Shown: one piece after another, positions 1-8,778 of the stretch
Layout: every line of letters starts with the position of its first letter
Numbering within the stretch: position 1 is the stretch's first letter
Assembly (NCBI GenBank): GCA_903837345.1
Contig: CAILUG010000009.1
Span: 62,001 to 126,000 of the forward strand
DNA: 64,000 nt
Origin: an uncultured Gammaproteobacteria bacterium
GTDB taxonomy: Bacteria; Pseudomonadota; Gammaproteobacteria; Pseudomonadales; Pseudohongiellaceae
Reading direction: 5' to 3'
Made by a program: the position numbers and the translations under genes
Notes under the pieces: model-generated
The model's database searches: none
Told to the model about the DNA's origin: nothing
The model's input: the letters and a program-made list of their open reading frames with translations, nothing else

Positions 1-1200
1 CTTGAACTGGTCGCGCAACGCGTTGAGCACATCCACACTGGTGACTGTGCCAAGTTCAAAGCCGCGCTTCATGGCGTTGTACGAAAGTACCATGGCTTCG
101 GCCTGCTGTTTGGACGCCTGGATGCGGGATTCGCCGGACTTCACCTTGTAATAGGCTTGGCGTGCCCGGTCGAAAACATCCAGACTGGTCTGTTTCATCT
201 GGTCTTCTGCTACGTTGCGGTTGTTTTCTGCTTCCCGCACTTGTGCGCGGTTGGAGCCACCTGCGAACAAGGGCATGCTGAAATTGATGCCAACATAATT
301 GGAGTCGGTGCGCGCAATCGGGATGTTTTGATAGCCAAGATCAGTGGTTTGCCGTTGTGCAACCAGATTGACCCGTGGCATATAGGCCCCCTTGCGTTCT
401 GAAATGACTTTGTCAGCTGCCTTCAATGCAAAGTTGCTGGCTTCTATTTGTTTGTTGTTGGCCTTGGCGCGGTCCAGCCATTCTTCCAGCGACCCCTGGA
501 TGGGAGAGAACTCGATCTGTGCGGGCAGGCGACGCAGCCCGCCTGCATGCAGACCTGAGTTGGCTTCCAGCGAGGCCTTGCTGATATTAAGATCACTTTC
601 AGCCGAGATACGCTCGGTTTGCACGGCCGCCAGTTGGGCCTGGGCACGGTAAAGATCGGTAATTTTGGTCAGTTGCAGTTTGTACATCTGCTGGATCTGG
701 TTCACCTGGTTGGTAGTTGCTTCAAGTTCAGAGTCGATGGAGCCTAACGTGTCTTCTGCCAGCAGTGCCGTAAGGTAGCTATCCGCTATGACAGTCAACG
801 TCTGCGCCAGCTGGGCATAGTATTCGGCTTCGGACTGGCTGCCTTGCAAGTAGGCCTGCTGGCGGCCGGTAAAGGCCTGCCAGTTGAACAAGACCTGGCT
901 TAATTGCAGAGAATAATTGCGGCCATTACTGTCAACGGTCGGCTGAATACCCTGTTGATAAGAGTTCTTGGAGACACTGGCGTCCGCATTCACCTGGGGT
1001 AACAGCTGGCCATTTGCGTAGGAAATACGGGCACTACTGGCATGCCAGCGCTCTTCTGCTGCTTTAAGCGCAGGACTGTAATCGAGCGCAGAGGTAAAGA
1101 AGTCCTTGAGGGTGGAGCCGGTGGCATCTGCAGCATGTGCAACTGGAGACATGCTGAGCAGCAGGGCAAATGCAAGAGGAAGTTGTTTGAGAATCAGCAT
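1..1200 (-). CDS. TolC-family outer membrane efflux protein (partial, C-terminus beyond window)
   Basis: This is the outer-membrane channel of a type I secretion system; it joins the adaptor and ABC exporter encoded just upstream to form a tunnel from cytoplasm to medium. All 400 codons from the ATG at 1200 to the window edge are open. The protein starts with a signal peptide (MLILKQLPLAFALLLS, cleavage after AHA near residue 23). Long coiled-coil helices typical of the OEP family follow, rich in Gln, Ala and Ser. Only two bases separate the adaptor stop from this start, so translation is probably coupled. The C-terminus lies outside the window. The family call is firm; the substrate is inferred from the S-layer gene at 10502. 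Confidence 0.88.
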   Translation of the reverse strand, partial: MLILKQLPLAFALLLSMSPVAHAADATGSTLKDFFTSALDYSPALKAAEERWHASSARISYANGQLLPQVNADASVSKNSYQQGIQPTVDSNGRNYSLQLSQVLFNWQAFTGRQQAYLQGSQSEAEYYAQLAQTLTVIADSYLTALLAEDTLGSIDSELEATTNQVNQIQQMYKLQLTKITDLYRAQAQLAAVQTERISAESDLNISKASLEANSGLHAGGLRRLPAQIEFSPIQGSLEEWLDRAKANNKQIEASNFALKAADKVISERKGAYMPRVNLVAQRQTTDLGYQNIPIARTDSNYVGINFSMPLFAGGSNRAQVREAENNRNVAEDQMKQTSLDVFDRARQAYYKVKSGESRIQASKQQAEAMVLSYNAMKRGFELGTVTSVDVLNALRDQFK

Positions 1201-1202
1201 AT

Positions 1203-2591
1203 TTAATCTTCCCTGAAACTGCGGGACATTCCGTCAGTAAGCGGCTTGAACAAGAGCTGGAAGAATGTGCGGGAGCCTGTCGTTATGAATACTTCCGCCG
1301 GCATGCCCGGCACCAGCGGCAAGCCGTGCAACTGCTTGATCGAGTCCGGTGACAGCTCCAGACGAGCCATGTAATAGGTGGAGCCGTTTTGTTCCGGAAT
1401 GCTGTCAGCAGAAATTGTTACGACTTTGCCTTGCAGTTTTGGCACGGTGCGGCTGTTGAAAGCGGTCAGCGTTATGTTGGCGTCCTGTCCAACGGCAACC
1501 ACATCAATATCCATCGGTGAAACTTTGGCGTCAATAAGCAGCTCATCACTCTGCGGAACGATTTCAGCAAGGATGGTGCCTGAAGGGATTACGGTGCCGG
1601 TGGTATGCACTTTCAGATTGTAGATCACACCCTTGTCAGGAGCGCGGACTTCCGCTCTTTGCACAGTGTCGGCCAGTGCGGTAATGCGATCGCGCAAATC
1701 CTTGGCCTGGGTTTGTGAATCGGACAACTGGCCTGCCACTTCGGTTTGTTCCTTGTTCCGCAGTTGCATGATTTGCAAATTCGTTTGTATCGCCTGCATC
1801 TTGGTACTGGCAATGTTCGAGGTCAGATCAGCCACTTCGCCGGTAGTTGCTGCAAAATTCCGGTCCAGCTCACGCAAACGGTTTTTGTCGGCAAAACCCT
1901 GCGCCAGCAGACTCTGGAAATCCTTCAGTTCCTCCTGGAAGGAAGCCGCCAGCTTGCTCTTGCTTTCGCGCATGGATTCAAGCCCGCCCACCCTTGTTTG
2001 CAGTTGTTCATACTGTTGCTGCAGGACGGCAATTTCACCGGTGAGGGTGGTTTTGCGGGTTTTGAAAATCTGGTTTTGTGCATTGATTTCACCCATTGCT
2101 TCCTGGTCGTCAAGGTGAAGTTCAGGTGAATATTTTACTGCTGGCAAATTGTCGCGTTCAGCTATCAGGCGTGCCTCTTGTGCGAGCCTCGATTTCAGTT
2201 GGGTGGTAAGTGCCGCCAACTGTGATTTGGCCTGGGTATCATCCATCACTATCAGTACTTGTCCGGCTTCCACATTGTCACCTTCGTGCACTCTCACTTC
2301 CTTGATGATGCCGCCCTCAAGATGTTGCACCGGCTTGCGGAATGATTTCACAGTCACCTGACCGGGGGCATGAGCCGCACTCTGGATCGGCATGGTCACG
2401 GCCCACAGGCCGAACACGCCGAATACAACAAACACGATGCCAAGGCCGATGCGTTTGGCGCTGTTGAATTCTTTTTCAAAATCCTCGACACCATCAGACA
2501 TAACCAGGATATTTTCAAACCGTGCCAGTCCCTTGCCGGCAGGTTTGCCGGGACTGTCTTTTTTGATGAGAACTTCTGCGTTATCTGTCAC
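1203..2591 (-). CDS. HlyD-family periplasmic adaptor of a type I secretion system
   Basis: Membrane fusion protein of 462 residues that bridges the inner-membrane exporter and the TolC-like channel. A cytoplasmic N-terminus of about 45 residues is followed by one transmembrane segment (IGLGIVFVVFGVFGLWAV). The lipoyl/barrel-sandwich half motif follows (KPVQHLEGGIIKEVRVHEGD, near residue 85). A long coiled coil (about 125-310) and the second lipoyl half plus beta-barrel domain come next. The order and length match PrtE/RsaE-type adaptors. The start is a GTG at 2591 preceded by AGGAAAG. It lies between the exporter (60 bp gap) and TolC (2 bp gap), as expected for one transcription unit. Confidence 0.93.
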   Translation of the reverse strand: MTDNAEVLIKKDSPGKPAGKGLARFENILVMSDGVEDFEKEFNSAKRIGLGIVFVVFGVFGLWAVTMPIQSAAHAPGQVTVKSFRKPVQHLEGGIIKEVRVHEGDNVEAGQVLIVMDDTQAKSQLAALTTQLKSRLAQEARLIAERDNLPAVKYSPELHLDDQEAMGEINAQNQIFKTRKTTLTGEIAVLQQQYEQLQTRVGGLESMRESKSKLAASFQEELKDFQSLLAQGFADKNRLRELDRNFAATTGEVADLTSNIASTKMQAIQTNLQIMQLRNKEQTEVAGQLSDSQTQAKDLRDRITALADTVQRAEVRAPDKGVIYNLKVHTTGTVIPSGTILAEIVPQSDELLIDAKVSPMDIDVVAVGQDANITLTAFNSRTVPKLQGKVVTISADSIPEQNGSTYYMARLELSPDSIKQLHGLPLVPGMPAEVFITTGSRTFFQLLFKPLTDGMSRSFRED

Positions 2592-2651
2592 GTTGTCTTT
2601 CCTGTATTCGGGGTTGGGCCGACATGTACCGGGATGGTGCCAGGCAGGCCA

Positions 2652-4370
2652 TTAGGCTGCAGAGCCGAGGCGTTGGGCACTGCTTTGGGTGAGCTGGCTC
2701 AATACTTGTTCGCGCTGGCCAAAACTCAGCACCATGCCATCTTTCAGTACCACCACTTTATCGACAATCGACAACACCAGCGTGCGATGACTGATTATCA
2801 CTACCGTACATCCTTGCGCCTTGACCCGCAGGATGGCGGCAACCAGCTCGCGCTCACCCTGGTCATCGAGGTTGGAGTTGGGCTCATCCAGCACCAGCAA
2901 TTTCGGAGACCCGTAGATGGCACGGGCCAATCCTATGCGCTGACGCTGGCCACCCGATAACACGCCGCCCGAACCGCCAATGACGGTATCGTAGCCTTCG
3001 GGTTGGCGCAGAATCATCTCGTGTACGCCGCACATCTTGGCTGCTTCGACGATCTTCTCCGAGTTGTGCTCGCCGAAGCGGCAGATATTGTCGGCGATGC
3101 TGCCATCAAACAACTCAATATCTTGCGGCAGATAGCCTATATAAGGGCCGAGATCGCCACGATTCCAGCTGGTGATATCGGCACCGTCGAGACGCACCTT
3201 GCCGCTGAATGCGGGCCAGATGCCGAGCATGCTGCGCGCCAGCGTGGATTTGCCTGAAGCACTTGGGCCGATCACGCCCAGAATTTCGCCGGCATTGAGT
3301 TGCAGGTTGATGCCTTTTAGCACTGGCGTTTTCGCGCCCGGCGGAGTCACATAGATTTGTTCGAGCGAAACATTGCCCAACGGCGGCGGCAGTTTCATCC
3401 GCTCCTGCGGTTCAGGAACCATTTCCAGCAAAGCGCACAGGCGGTCATATTGCGAGCGGGCTACTGAAAAGGTTTTCCACGTGCCGATCAGCATGTCGAT
3501 CGGCGCCAATGCACGACCCAGCAACAGCGAGCCCGCAATCATCGCGCCACCGGTAACCTGATGGTCCAGTGCGAGCCAGGCACCCAGCCCGAGTATCAGT
3601 GACTGTACCAGGGTGCGGAATGTCTTCGACATTGAAGACAGAAACCCGGCCATTTTGCTGGCCTCTGTTTGCAGTTTCAAAACGTTGTCGCTGAATTTCA
3701 TCTGCTTGTTGCGGACGCTGGCTGTCATGCCCATGGCTTCGATGATTTCCACGTTTTGCAGACTGTTGGTCAGATTGCTGGTGGCTTTGCCCATTTCGAC
3801 GTTGGCATCCTTGAGACGTTTGGTAGTAACGGCGTCAGTCAAGTAAGCCAGAAAAGACATTACGATCACCGCAAAAATGGTCATCAAACCGTAAGCCCAA
3901 TGGAACATGAACATCACGGCAAGGTAGACCGGAAACCAGGGAAGATCGAAAAATGCAAAGATGCCGTTGCCCGTCAAAAACTGGCGCAGGCTGGTGAGAT
4001 CCGAAATTGCCTGTGCTCCGGACCGGCTATTGGGGTTCATCAAGGCCATTTTGAAGGAGGCATTGAAGACCCTGTCTCGCAACGACATCTCGATTTTGTT
4101 GCTTGCGAATACCAGCAAATAAGAGCGTACCCACTCAAAGCTGCCCTGGGCCAGCACCAGAAAAATAATCAGGATGGTCATGGCCGCCAGCGTGGAGTAG
4201 CTGTTGCTTGGCACCACTTTGTTGTAGACCTGCATCATGTACAAAGTGGGTGACAGATACAGGATATTGATGGCAGCACTGAATCCGGCAGCATAAATAA
4301 AATGCTGCTTGATCGCAGCCATGGTTTCAGTCAGTTCTTTCGGAACTTTTATAGGTTGGAATTTGCTCAT
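2652..4370 (-). CDS. Type I secretion system permease/ATPase (PrtD/RsaD type)
   Basis: ABC exporter of 572 residues that drives one-step secretion of proteins carrying a C-terminal signal. The transmembrane domain (about 25-300) comes first, then the nucleotide-binding domain with Walker A GPSASGKST (about 370), signature LSGGQRQR, Walker B LLVLDEPNSNLDD and the switch histidine in IISHR. It has no N-terminal C39 peptidase-like domain. This puts it with the PrtD/AprD/RsaD exporters of proteases and S-layer proteins rather than with HlyB or bacteriocin exporters. It is the first gene of the minus-strand operon exporter-adaptor-TolC. The S-layer-like protein at 10502 is the only obvious substrate in view. 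Confidence 0.93.
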   Translation of the reverse strand: MSKFQPIKVPKELTETMAAIKQHFIYAAGFSAAINILYLSPTLYMMQVYNKVVPSNSYSTLAAMTILIIFLVLAQGSFEWVRSYLLVFASNKIEMSLRDRVFNASFKMALMNPNSRSGAQAISDLTSLRQFLTGNGIFAFFDLPWFPVYLAVMFMFHWAYGLMTIFAVIVMSFLAYLTDAVTTKRLKDANVEMGKATSNLTNSLQNVEIIEAMGMTASVRNKQMKFSDNVLKLQTEASKMAGFLSSMSKTFRTLVQSLILGLGAWLALDHQVTGGAMIAGSLLLGRALAPIDMLIGTWKTFSVARSQYDRLCALLEMVPEPQERMKLPPPLGNVSLEQIYVTPPGAKTPVLKGINLQLNAGEILGVIGPSASGKSTLARSMLGIWPAFSGKVRLDGADITSWNRGDLGPYIGYLPQDIELFDGSIADNICRFGEHNSEKIVEAAKMCGVHEMILRQPEGYDTVIGGSGGVLSGGQRQRIGLARAIYGSPKLLVLDEPNSNLDDQGERELVAAILRVKAQGCTVVIISHRTLVLSIVDKVVVLKDGMVLSFGQREQVLSQLTQSSAQRLGSAA

Positions 4371-4454
4371 TGGATGCCTGTTGGCGAATAAATTGGCAGA
4401 TAAACGTTACTGCAAACCAAAGTGTGGATTGTAGCTCATCGTAATTGGCCGAAC

Positions 4455-5156
4455 CTACAATTCGCGGCTGCCGTCGGCGTAAGCTTTCAATAAGGAAAGC
4501 GACGGTATTTGCAGGCGTTGAGCCCCATCACGCCGCACGACATCCTGTTGTTGCAAAGTCTGGAACACGCGAGTGACAGTTTCCCTGCTCAGATTCAGCA
4601 TGATGGCGATTTCCATGTGGGTAGGCGGATTCTTGATTGCAGCCTCCTTCATATGGGCTTTTTCGGATTCTTCAACCAGCAGCCACAATTGGCTGCACAC
4701 GCGCTGGGCAATATTGGGCATGCCGAGCAGTGATCGTTGCAGAGTGAGTTGACGAATGCGCTGGGCCAATCTGATGCCAAGATTGCTGACCAAAGGCGGA
4801 CACTCCAGCATCGCCGCATGCAATTGTTCCAGCGGCACCCACACCACCACGGCCGGCGACAATACGATGATGTATTCTGTCTGCACTCCGCGATCAAATA
4901 GTGCCAATTCTCCGCAAAAATCGCCTGGTTCCACAAAAAAAAGCCCCACTTCCCTGCCATCAACGGTAAAATCAACACCCTGCAGGCGGCCTTCAAACAG
5001 GAAGCAGACTTTCTGCTCATGCTGGCCGGCATTAAGCACCACGGCCCGGCGGGCAAACTTTTCCACGGTGGAAGTCTGGGCGAGCGCAACCAGACTGCCG
5101 GGTGGCAGCAGCTTGAGAAGTGGAAAAAAACTTAGCAGCTCGGGCGTTACTACCAT
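4455..5156 (-). CDS. Crp/Fnr-family transcriptional regulator with CRP-like recognition helix
   Basis: A 233-residue regulator: cyclic-nucleotide-binding-like beta-roll (about 15-125), dimer helix, and winged helix-turn-helix (about 165-225). The recognition helix reads SRETVTRVF, matching SRETVGRIL of E. coli CRP, including the Arg, Glu and Arg that read TGTGA half sites. In the phosphate-binding cassette GDFCGELALFDRG is CRP-like. The following segment is VQTEYI where CRP has QERSAW, so the Arg that binds the cAMP phosphate is missing. There is no N-terminal cysteine cluster, so it is not FNR. It lies between the secretion operon and the divergent fecR operon. Two matching palindromes (5248, 10384) make it the candidate regulator of the S-layer locus. 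The effector is unknown. Confidence 0.85.
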   Translation of the reverse strand: MVVTPELLSFFPLLKLLPPGSLVALAQTSTVEKFARRAVVLNAGQHEQKVCFLFEGRLQGVDFTVDGREVGLFFVEPGDFCGELALFDRGVQTEYIIVLSPAVVVWVPLEQLHAAMLECPPLVSNLGIRLAQRIRQLTLQRSLLGMPNIAQRVCSQLWLLVEESEKAHMKEAAIKNPPTHMEIAIMLNLSRETVTRVFQTLQQQDVVRRDGAQRLQIPSLSLLKAYADGSREL

Positions 5157-5247
5157 GAAGAGCGACTCGGCGCTGGTAGGGTCGGCAAAAGAAGCCGTGA
5201 TTATAAGTATCTGAGTTGTAACGGCAAATGACTTGATTGCAGCCGCA

Positions 5248-5290
5248 TGTGATCAGGGTCACTCGCAACAAGGCCTTTCAGGGGTAATCT
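5248..5290 (+). promoter_or_regulatory. CRP-type operator and class II-like promoter upstream of the fecR operon
   Basis: TGTGA-TCAGGG-TCACT at 5248-5263 matches the CRP consensus TGTGA-N6-TCACA at 9 of 10 positions. Twenty-one bp downstream is TAATCT (5285-5290), with T, A and T at the three most conserved -10 positions. This puts the palindrome centre 41.5 bp upstream of a start near 5297, the class II activator geometry. No good -35 hexamer is present, as expected for an activator-dependent promoter. The leader would be about 25 nt. Binding is inferred. Confidence 0.6.
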
Positions 5291-5321
5291 TCGCAGTGGT
5301 ATTGATGGTGGAGATGGGTCC

Positions 5322-6755
5322 ATGCACCGCGTAACCGCAATCTTCAACAGGATCGTTTTTACAGTATTCGCCCTCTCTCTGGCGGGCATGGTCGCGGCCA
5401 AAAGCGAGCTTTCTCCGGCTATCGTCGGTGAAATAACCTTCGTGCTGGGCAAGGCAACGATCCAGGGCGCAGATGGCCATTCAGTGCGTGCCGTAGTGGG
5501 TTTGCCCATACACGTCAGCGACACCATTGAGACCGCCGGCAGTGGCCAGGTCAACATTCACTTTGTTGACGACGCATTGGCTAGCGTACGGCCGCTAAGC
5601 ACGCTTGAAGTGGTTCGCTACGATTACAATCCGCAAAATCCGCAAAATTCCGCGGTAAAATTCGCCCTGCACGAAGGGATATTCCGTGAAATTTCCGGCG
5701 AGGCTGCCAAACAGGCGCGTCAGAATTTCCGTCTGAATACACCCATAGCTGCCATTGGTGTGCGCGGTACAGATTTTGCGGTCAGTGCAAACAGCCAATC
5801 GGTCCGTGCGATCGTCAATGAGGGTGCCATCGTGGTGGCGCCTTTCTCCAGCCAGTGTTCAGCTGCCGGCTTCGGTCCCTGCAGCCAGAATGCGAAGGAA
5901 TTGACCGGGCTTTCACACCAGATTCTCGAAATGAGCGCCGGCACTGCGGGGATTTCGTCAGCGCTGTTGCCAGCTACCAATGCGCAGGCACTGGCATTGG
6001 TGGCAGAAGTCTCGGCCAAGGCCGATTCCAGCAACAAAACTGTAAAAACCACCGGTGATGCCAAGGATCTTTATACCGACACGGTAACTTCGCGTGCAGT
6101 CAACACCACGCTTGCGACCAGTGAGTCGGTCAAACCGGTAGAGACGCCGCTTCCGCCACCAGTAGTAGTTGTTGTTGTGCCGCCGCCCACCCCCGAGTTC
6201 ACTCCTGCCGTGGCACAATCCACCGCTGCGCTGACGAGCAATACCCAACTGGTATGGGGACGCTATTCAAATATCAATCCCGATAATGAGCGCATCACTG
6301 TGTTGTACAACGTTGATGCTGCCGCTGTTGCTGCGCAGGGCGATTATCAGGTCACAGTCGGCAACTTCAAGTACGCACTGTTCCGCAAGGAAATCCCCGG
6401 TCAAACCATGCAATTCCAATCTGGAGTAGTGGGGTTCGATTTGAACAAGGCCCAGGCACAGTTCACATCAGGCGGGCAGGTTTCGTTGATGCAGGTGAGT
6501 GGGGGCAAGTTGACGCTTGATTTCAACCAGGCAATGTTTTCCACCAGTTTGCAGCTCAGTAGTGCCGCAACCGGCAGCATAACGTTTGCGGACAGCGGAC
6601 ATATTTACGACGCCAACGTCTTCGTCAACAGTAGCGCTACCCAGTCAATGGGGGGCACGATCAGTCTTGATGGCAAGGAAGCAGGGTATTTGTTCCAGAA
6701 AACACTCTCGAACGGATCAGTGGATGGCCTCACCTTGTGGAGCCGCAAACCCTGA
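5322..6755 (+). CDS. FecR-domain exported protein
   Basis: A 477-residue secreted or periplasmic protein. It has an N-terminal signal segment (FTVFALSLAGMVAA) and then a FecR domain (about 35-190) with the characteristic NTPIAAIGVRGTDFAV stretch. A Pro/Val-rich linker follows near residue 285 (PLPPPVVVVVVPPPTPEF). A C-terminal beta-rich region of unknown fold has several Gly/Thr/Ser strands. In classical systems FecR domains relay an outer-membrane signal to a sigma factor. Here no sigma factor is adjacent; the next gene is a CHASE2 cyclase, so the protein may present a ligand to that sensor or act at the cell surface. Its stop codon overlaps the next start (TGATG). The promoter at 5248-5290 probably serves all three genes to 10158. 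Confidence 0.85.
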   Translation: MHRVTAIFNRIVFTVFALSLAGMVAAKSELSPAIVGEITFVLGKATIQGADGHSVRAVVGLPIHVSDTIETAGSGQVNIHFVDDALASVRPLSTLEVVRYDYNPQNPQNSAVKFALHEGIFREISGEAAKQARQNFRLNTPIAAIGVRGTDFAVSANSQSVRAIVNEGAIVVAPFSSQCSAAGFGPCSQNAKELTGLSHQILEMSAGTAGISSALLPATNAQALALVAEVSAKADSSNKTVKTTGDAKDLYTDTVTSRAVNTTLATSESVKPVETPLPPPVVVVVVPPPTPEFTPAVAQSTAALTSNTQLVWGRYSNINPDNERITVLYNVDAAAVAAQGDYQVTVGNFKYALFRKEIPGQTMQFQSGVVGFDLNKAQAQFTSGGQVSLMQVSGGKLTLDFNQAMFSTSLQLSSAATGSITFADSGHIYDANVFVNSSATQSMGGTISLDGKEAGYLFQKTLSNGSVDGLTLWSRKP

Positions 6756-8752
6756 TGGAACCCGGCGCCAACAATCCCTCACTGCCATTTTCGCTGGCAG
6801 TTCTGACCAGCCGGCTACAGCCCTGGCAGGGCCGGCTGGTCATGTTGGTGCTTGCCGGTCTCATCACGCTGCTGTTGCCGGCTTTGTTGCCGAACGCTTT
6901 TCACACACTGGAAGAACAGACTGGCAATCTCGGCTGGAAATTGTCGCCGGTTACGCAAACGGAAGAACGTTTCAACATCATCGCAATAGATGAAAAAAGC
7001 CTGCAGGAAGTCGGCCCCTGGCCCTGGCCGCGCGCAACCATGGCACTGTTGAGCACCCGTTTGAAAGAAGCCGGTGTGCAGATGCAGATATATGATGTGT
7101 TCTTCCCGGAGCCGAGGGAAGGTGATGCAGCATTCGTTGCGGCGTTGCAGCAAAGCAAGGCAGTTCTCTCGCAAGTGCCCGGTCTGCAGGATTCGCAAGA
7201 GGTGATACACAGTGGTCAACTTGATCATCCAGTCACCGGCCTTTCCTGCAGCTCTGCCGTACAAGCCAGTAATTTTGTAGGCAATGCGCAGGTGTTTTCG
7301 AATATTGCCAAAGGCCATACCGCGCCTTGGGTGGACAGTGATGGCGCAGTTCGCAAAGTGCCAGCCTATGTTTGTGTTGGGGGTCAAGCCTATCCGGCAC
7401 TTGCCATTGGTTCATTGCTGGAAGCCACCAGTGCTGATCGCTGGCAGGCAACCATCAGGACAGGTACTACGCTGTTGAGCCCGGTGCAGCAGTTGACGCT
7501 GGATTCATATCCCGGCTTGTCCATTCCGCTTGATGCGGCCGGCAATTTGCGGGTTTCATTCAGGAATTCGCCCGATGTTTATCAGGCTTTTTCAGCGGCA
7601 GACATCCTGGCAGGCCGTATTGATCGCCAAGCGCTGGAAAATACCTGGGCGCTGGTTGGTCACACTGCTCTTGGATTGAGTGACATAGTTCCAACACCCT
7701 ACAGTGGGGCAGCGCCAGGCGTGGAACTGCACGCTCGCATACTGGGCAGCATCCTTGATGGCAATGTCCCTTACACGCCACGCGGCGCATCTTTGATGTT
7801 GATGCTGCTGTCCGCTGCCTTTGCAGGACTGTTGTTGCTGTTGGCAAGTGCCAGGGAAAAAGTGGCTAGTTACAGCCTGACTGTCAGCGCTCTGTTGTTG
7901 CCGATAGCCGCTTTGTTAATCCATGCAGAATTGCTGACCACCTTCAATCTCTGGCTGGGCTGGTTGAGCCCTTCGCTGTTCGCGTTTTTCGCCGCCAGCC
8001 TGTTGTTGTTGCACGAGCTGGCGCTGGTCAAACTCGAACGCAGCCGTGTGCTGGGCAACCTCAGCAGCTACCTGCCCGCAGAAGTTGCAGCCGAAATCGC
8101 CTACGCATTGCCGAACTCTTCGATCAATGCCCATCGCAAAAATGTCACCCTGCTCAGCGCCGATTTGCGAAACTTTTCTGCCTATGGTGAATCGCGGCCA
8201 CCGGAAGAATCAGCCGCACTGCTGCATTTCTTCTTCGTGAAAACCACGGAAATCATCGAGAAACACCACGGGCGCGTGCACGAATTCAAAGGTGACAGCC
8301 TGTTGGCCAAATGGGATGGCAGCGACGCGACAGCTGCAACGCAGGCACTGCAAGCCGCACATGAAATGCAGCGCATCATCGTTGACGCATTGCCACAGCA
8401 TCCGCCGGCCGGACTTGAACCGTTGGCACTCGGCATCGGCATTGAACAGGGCCCGGTCCTGATCGGTTCCATCGGGCCGGCGCATCGACGCAGTCATACC
8501 CTGCTGGGCGAAACAGTGACTATCACCTTGCGCATCCAGGAAATGACAGCCGATCTGGCCCAGCCTATCCTGGTGGGCGAATGTGCCGCACGCCAACTGG
8601 CTGAGCAGGGTCTCATCTCGCAAGGCAGTTACCTGCTCAATGGTTTGCGCAATCCGCATATACTGTACGCGCCTCCCATGCGCGACCCTTCCCAGCTGTC
8701 AGCCAGGAATGAAACACCGTCCTTGAAGTTGTTGCGCGGCGGACGCTCGTAA
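6755..8752 (+). CDS. CHASE2 sensor with class III adenylate/guanylate cyclase domain
   Basis: A 665-residue membrane sensor. TM1 is near 25-48 (MLVLAGLITLLLPALL), a periplasmic CHASE2 domain spans about 50-330, a cluster of three transmembrane helices spans about 345-427, and the class III cyclase domain spans about 455-640. The metal-binding aspartates are present (LLSADLRNFS and the D of FKGDSLLAKW). The usual substrate-selecting Lys (pattern VDKFIGD) is Glu here (VHEFKGD), as in guanylate cyclases. The transition-state Asn of the VNxAxR pattern is Thr (VTITLR), while the Arg is kept. Product specificity, or even activity, is therefore uncertain. The start is ATG 6755 overlapping the fecR stop; an in-frame GTG exists at 6737. 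Confidence 0.87.
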   Translation: MEPGANNPSLPFSLAVLTSRLQPWQGRLVMLVLAGLITLLLPALLPNAFHTLEEQTGNLGWKLSPVTQTEERFNIIAIDEKSLQEVGPWPWPRATMALLSTRLKEAGVQMQIYDVFFPEPREGDAAFVAALQQSKAVLSQVPGLQDSQEVIHSGQLDHPVTGLSCSSAVQASNFVGNAQVFSNIAKGHTAPWVDSDGAVRKVPAYVCVGGQAYPALAIGSLLEATSADRWQATIRTGTTLLSPVQQLTLDSYPGLSIPLDAAGNLRVSFRNSPDVYQAFSAADILAGRIDRQALENTWALVGHTALGLSDIVPTPYSGAAPGVELHARILGSILDGNVPYTPRGASLMLMLLSAAFAGLLLLLASAREKVASYSLTVSALLLPIAALLIHAELLTTFNLWLGWLSPSLFAFFAASLLLLHELALVKLERSRVLGNLSSYLPAEVAAEIAYALPNSSINAHRKNVTLLSADLRNFSAYGESRPPEESAALLHFFFVKTTEIIEKHHGRVHEFKGDSLLAKWDGSDATAATQALQAAHEMQRIIVDALPQHPPAGLEPLALGIGIEQGPVLIGSIGPAHRRSHTLLGETVTITLRIQEMTADLAQPILVGECAARQLAEQGLISQGSYLLNGLRNPHILYAPPMRDPSQLSARNETPSLKLLRGGRS

Positions 8753-8778
8753 TCCGCTCTACAACCAAAGGCGCTGTG

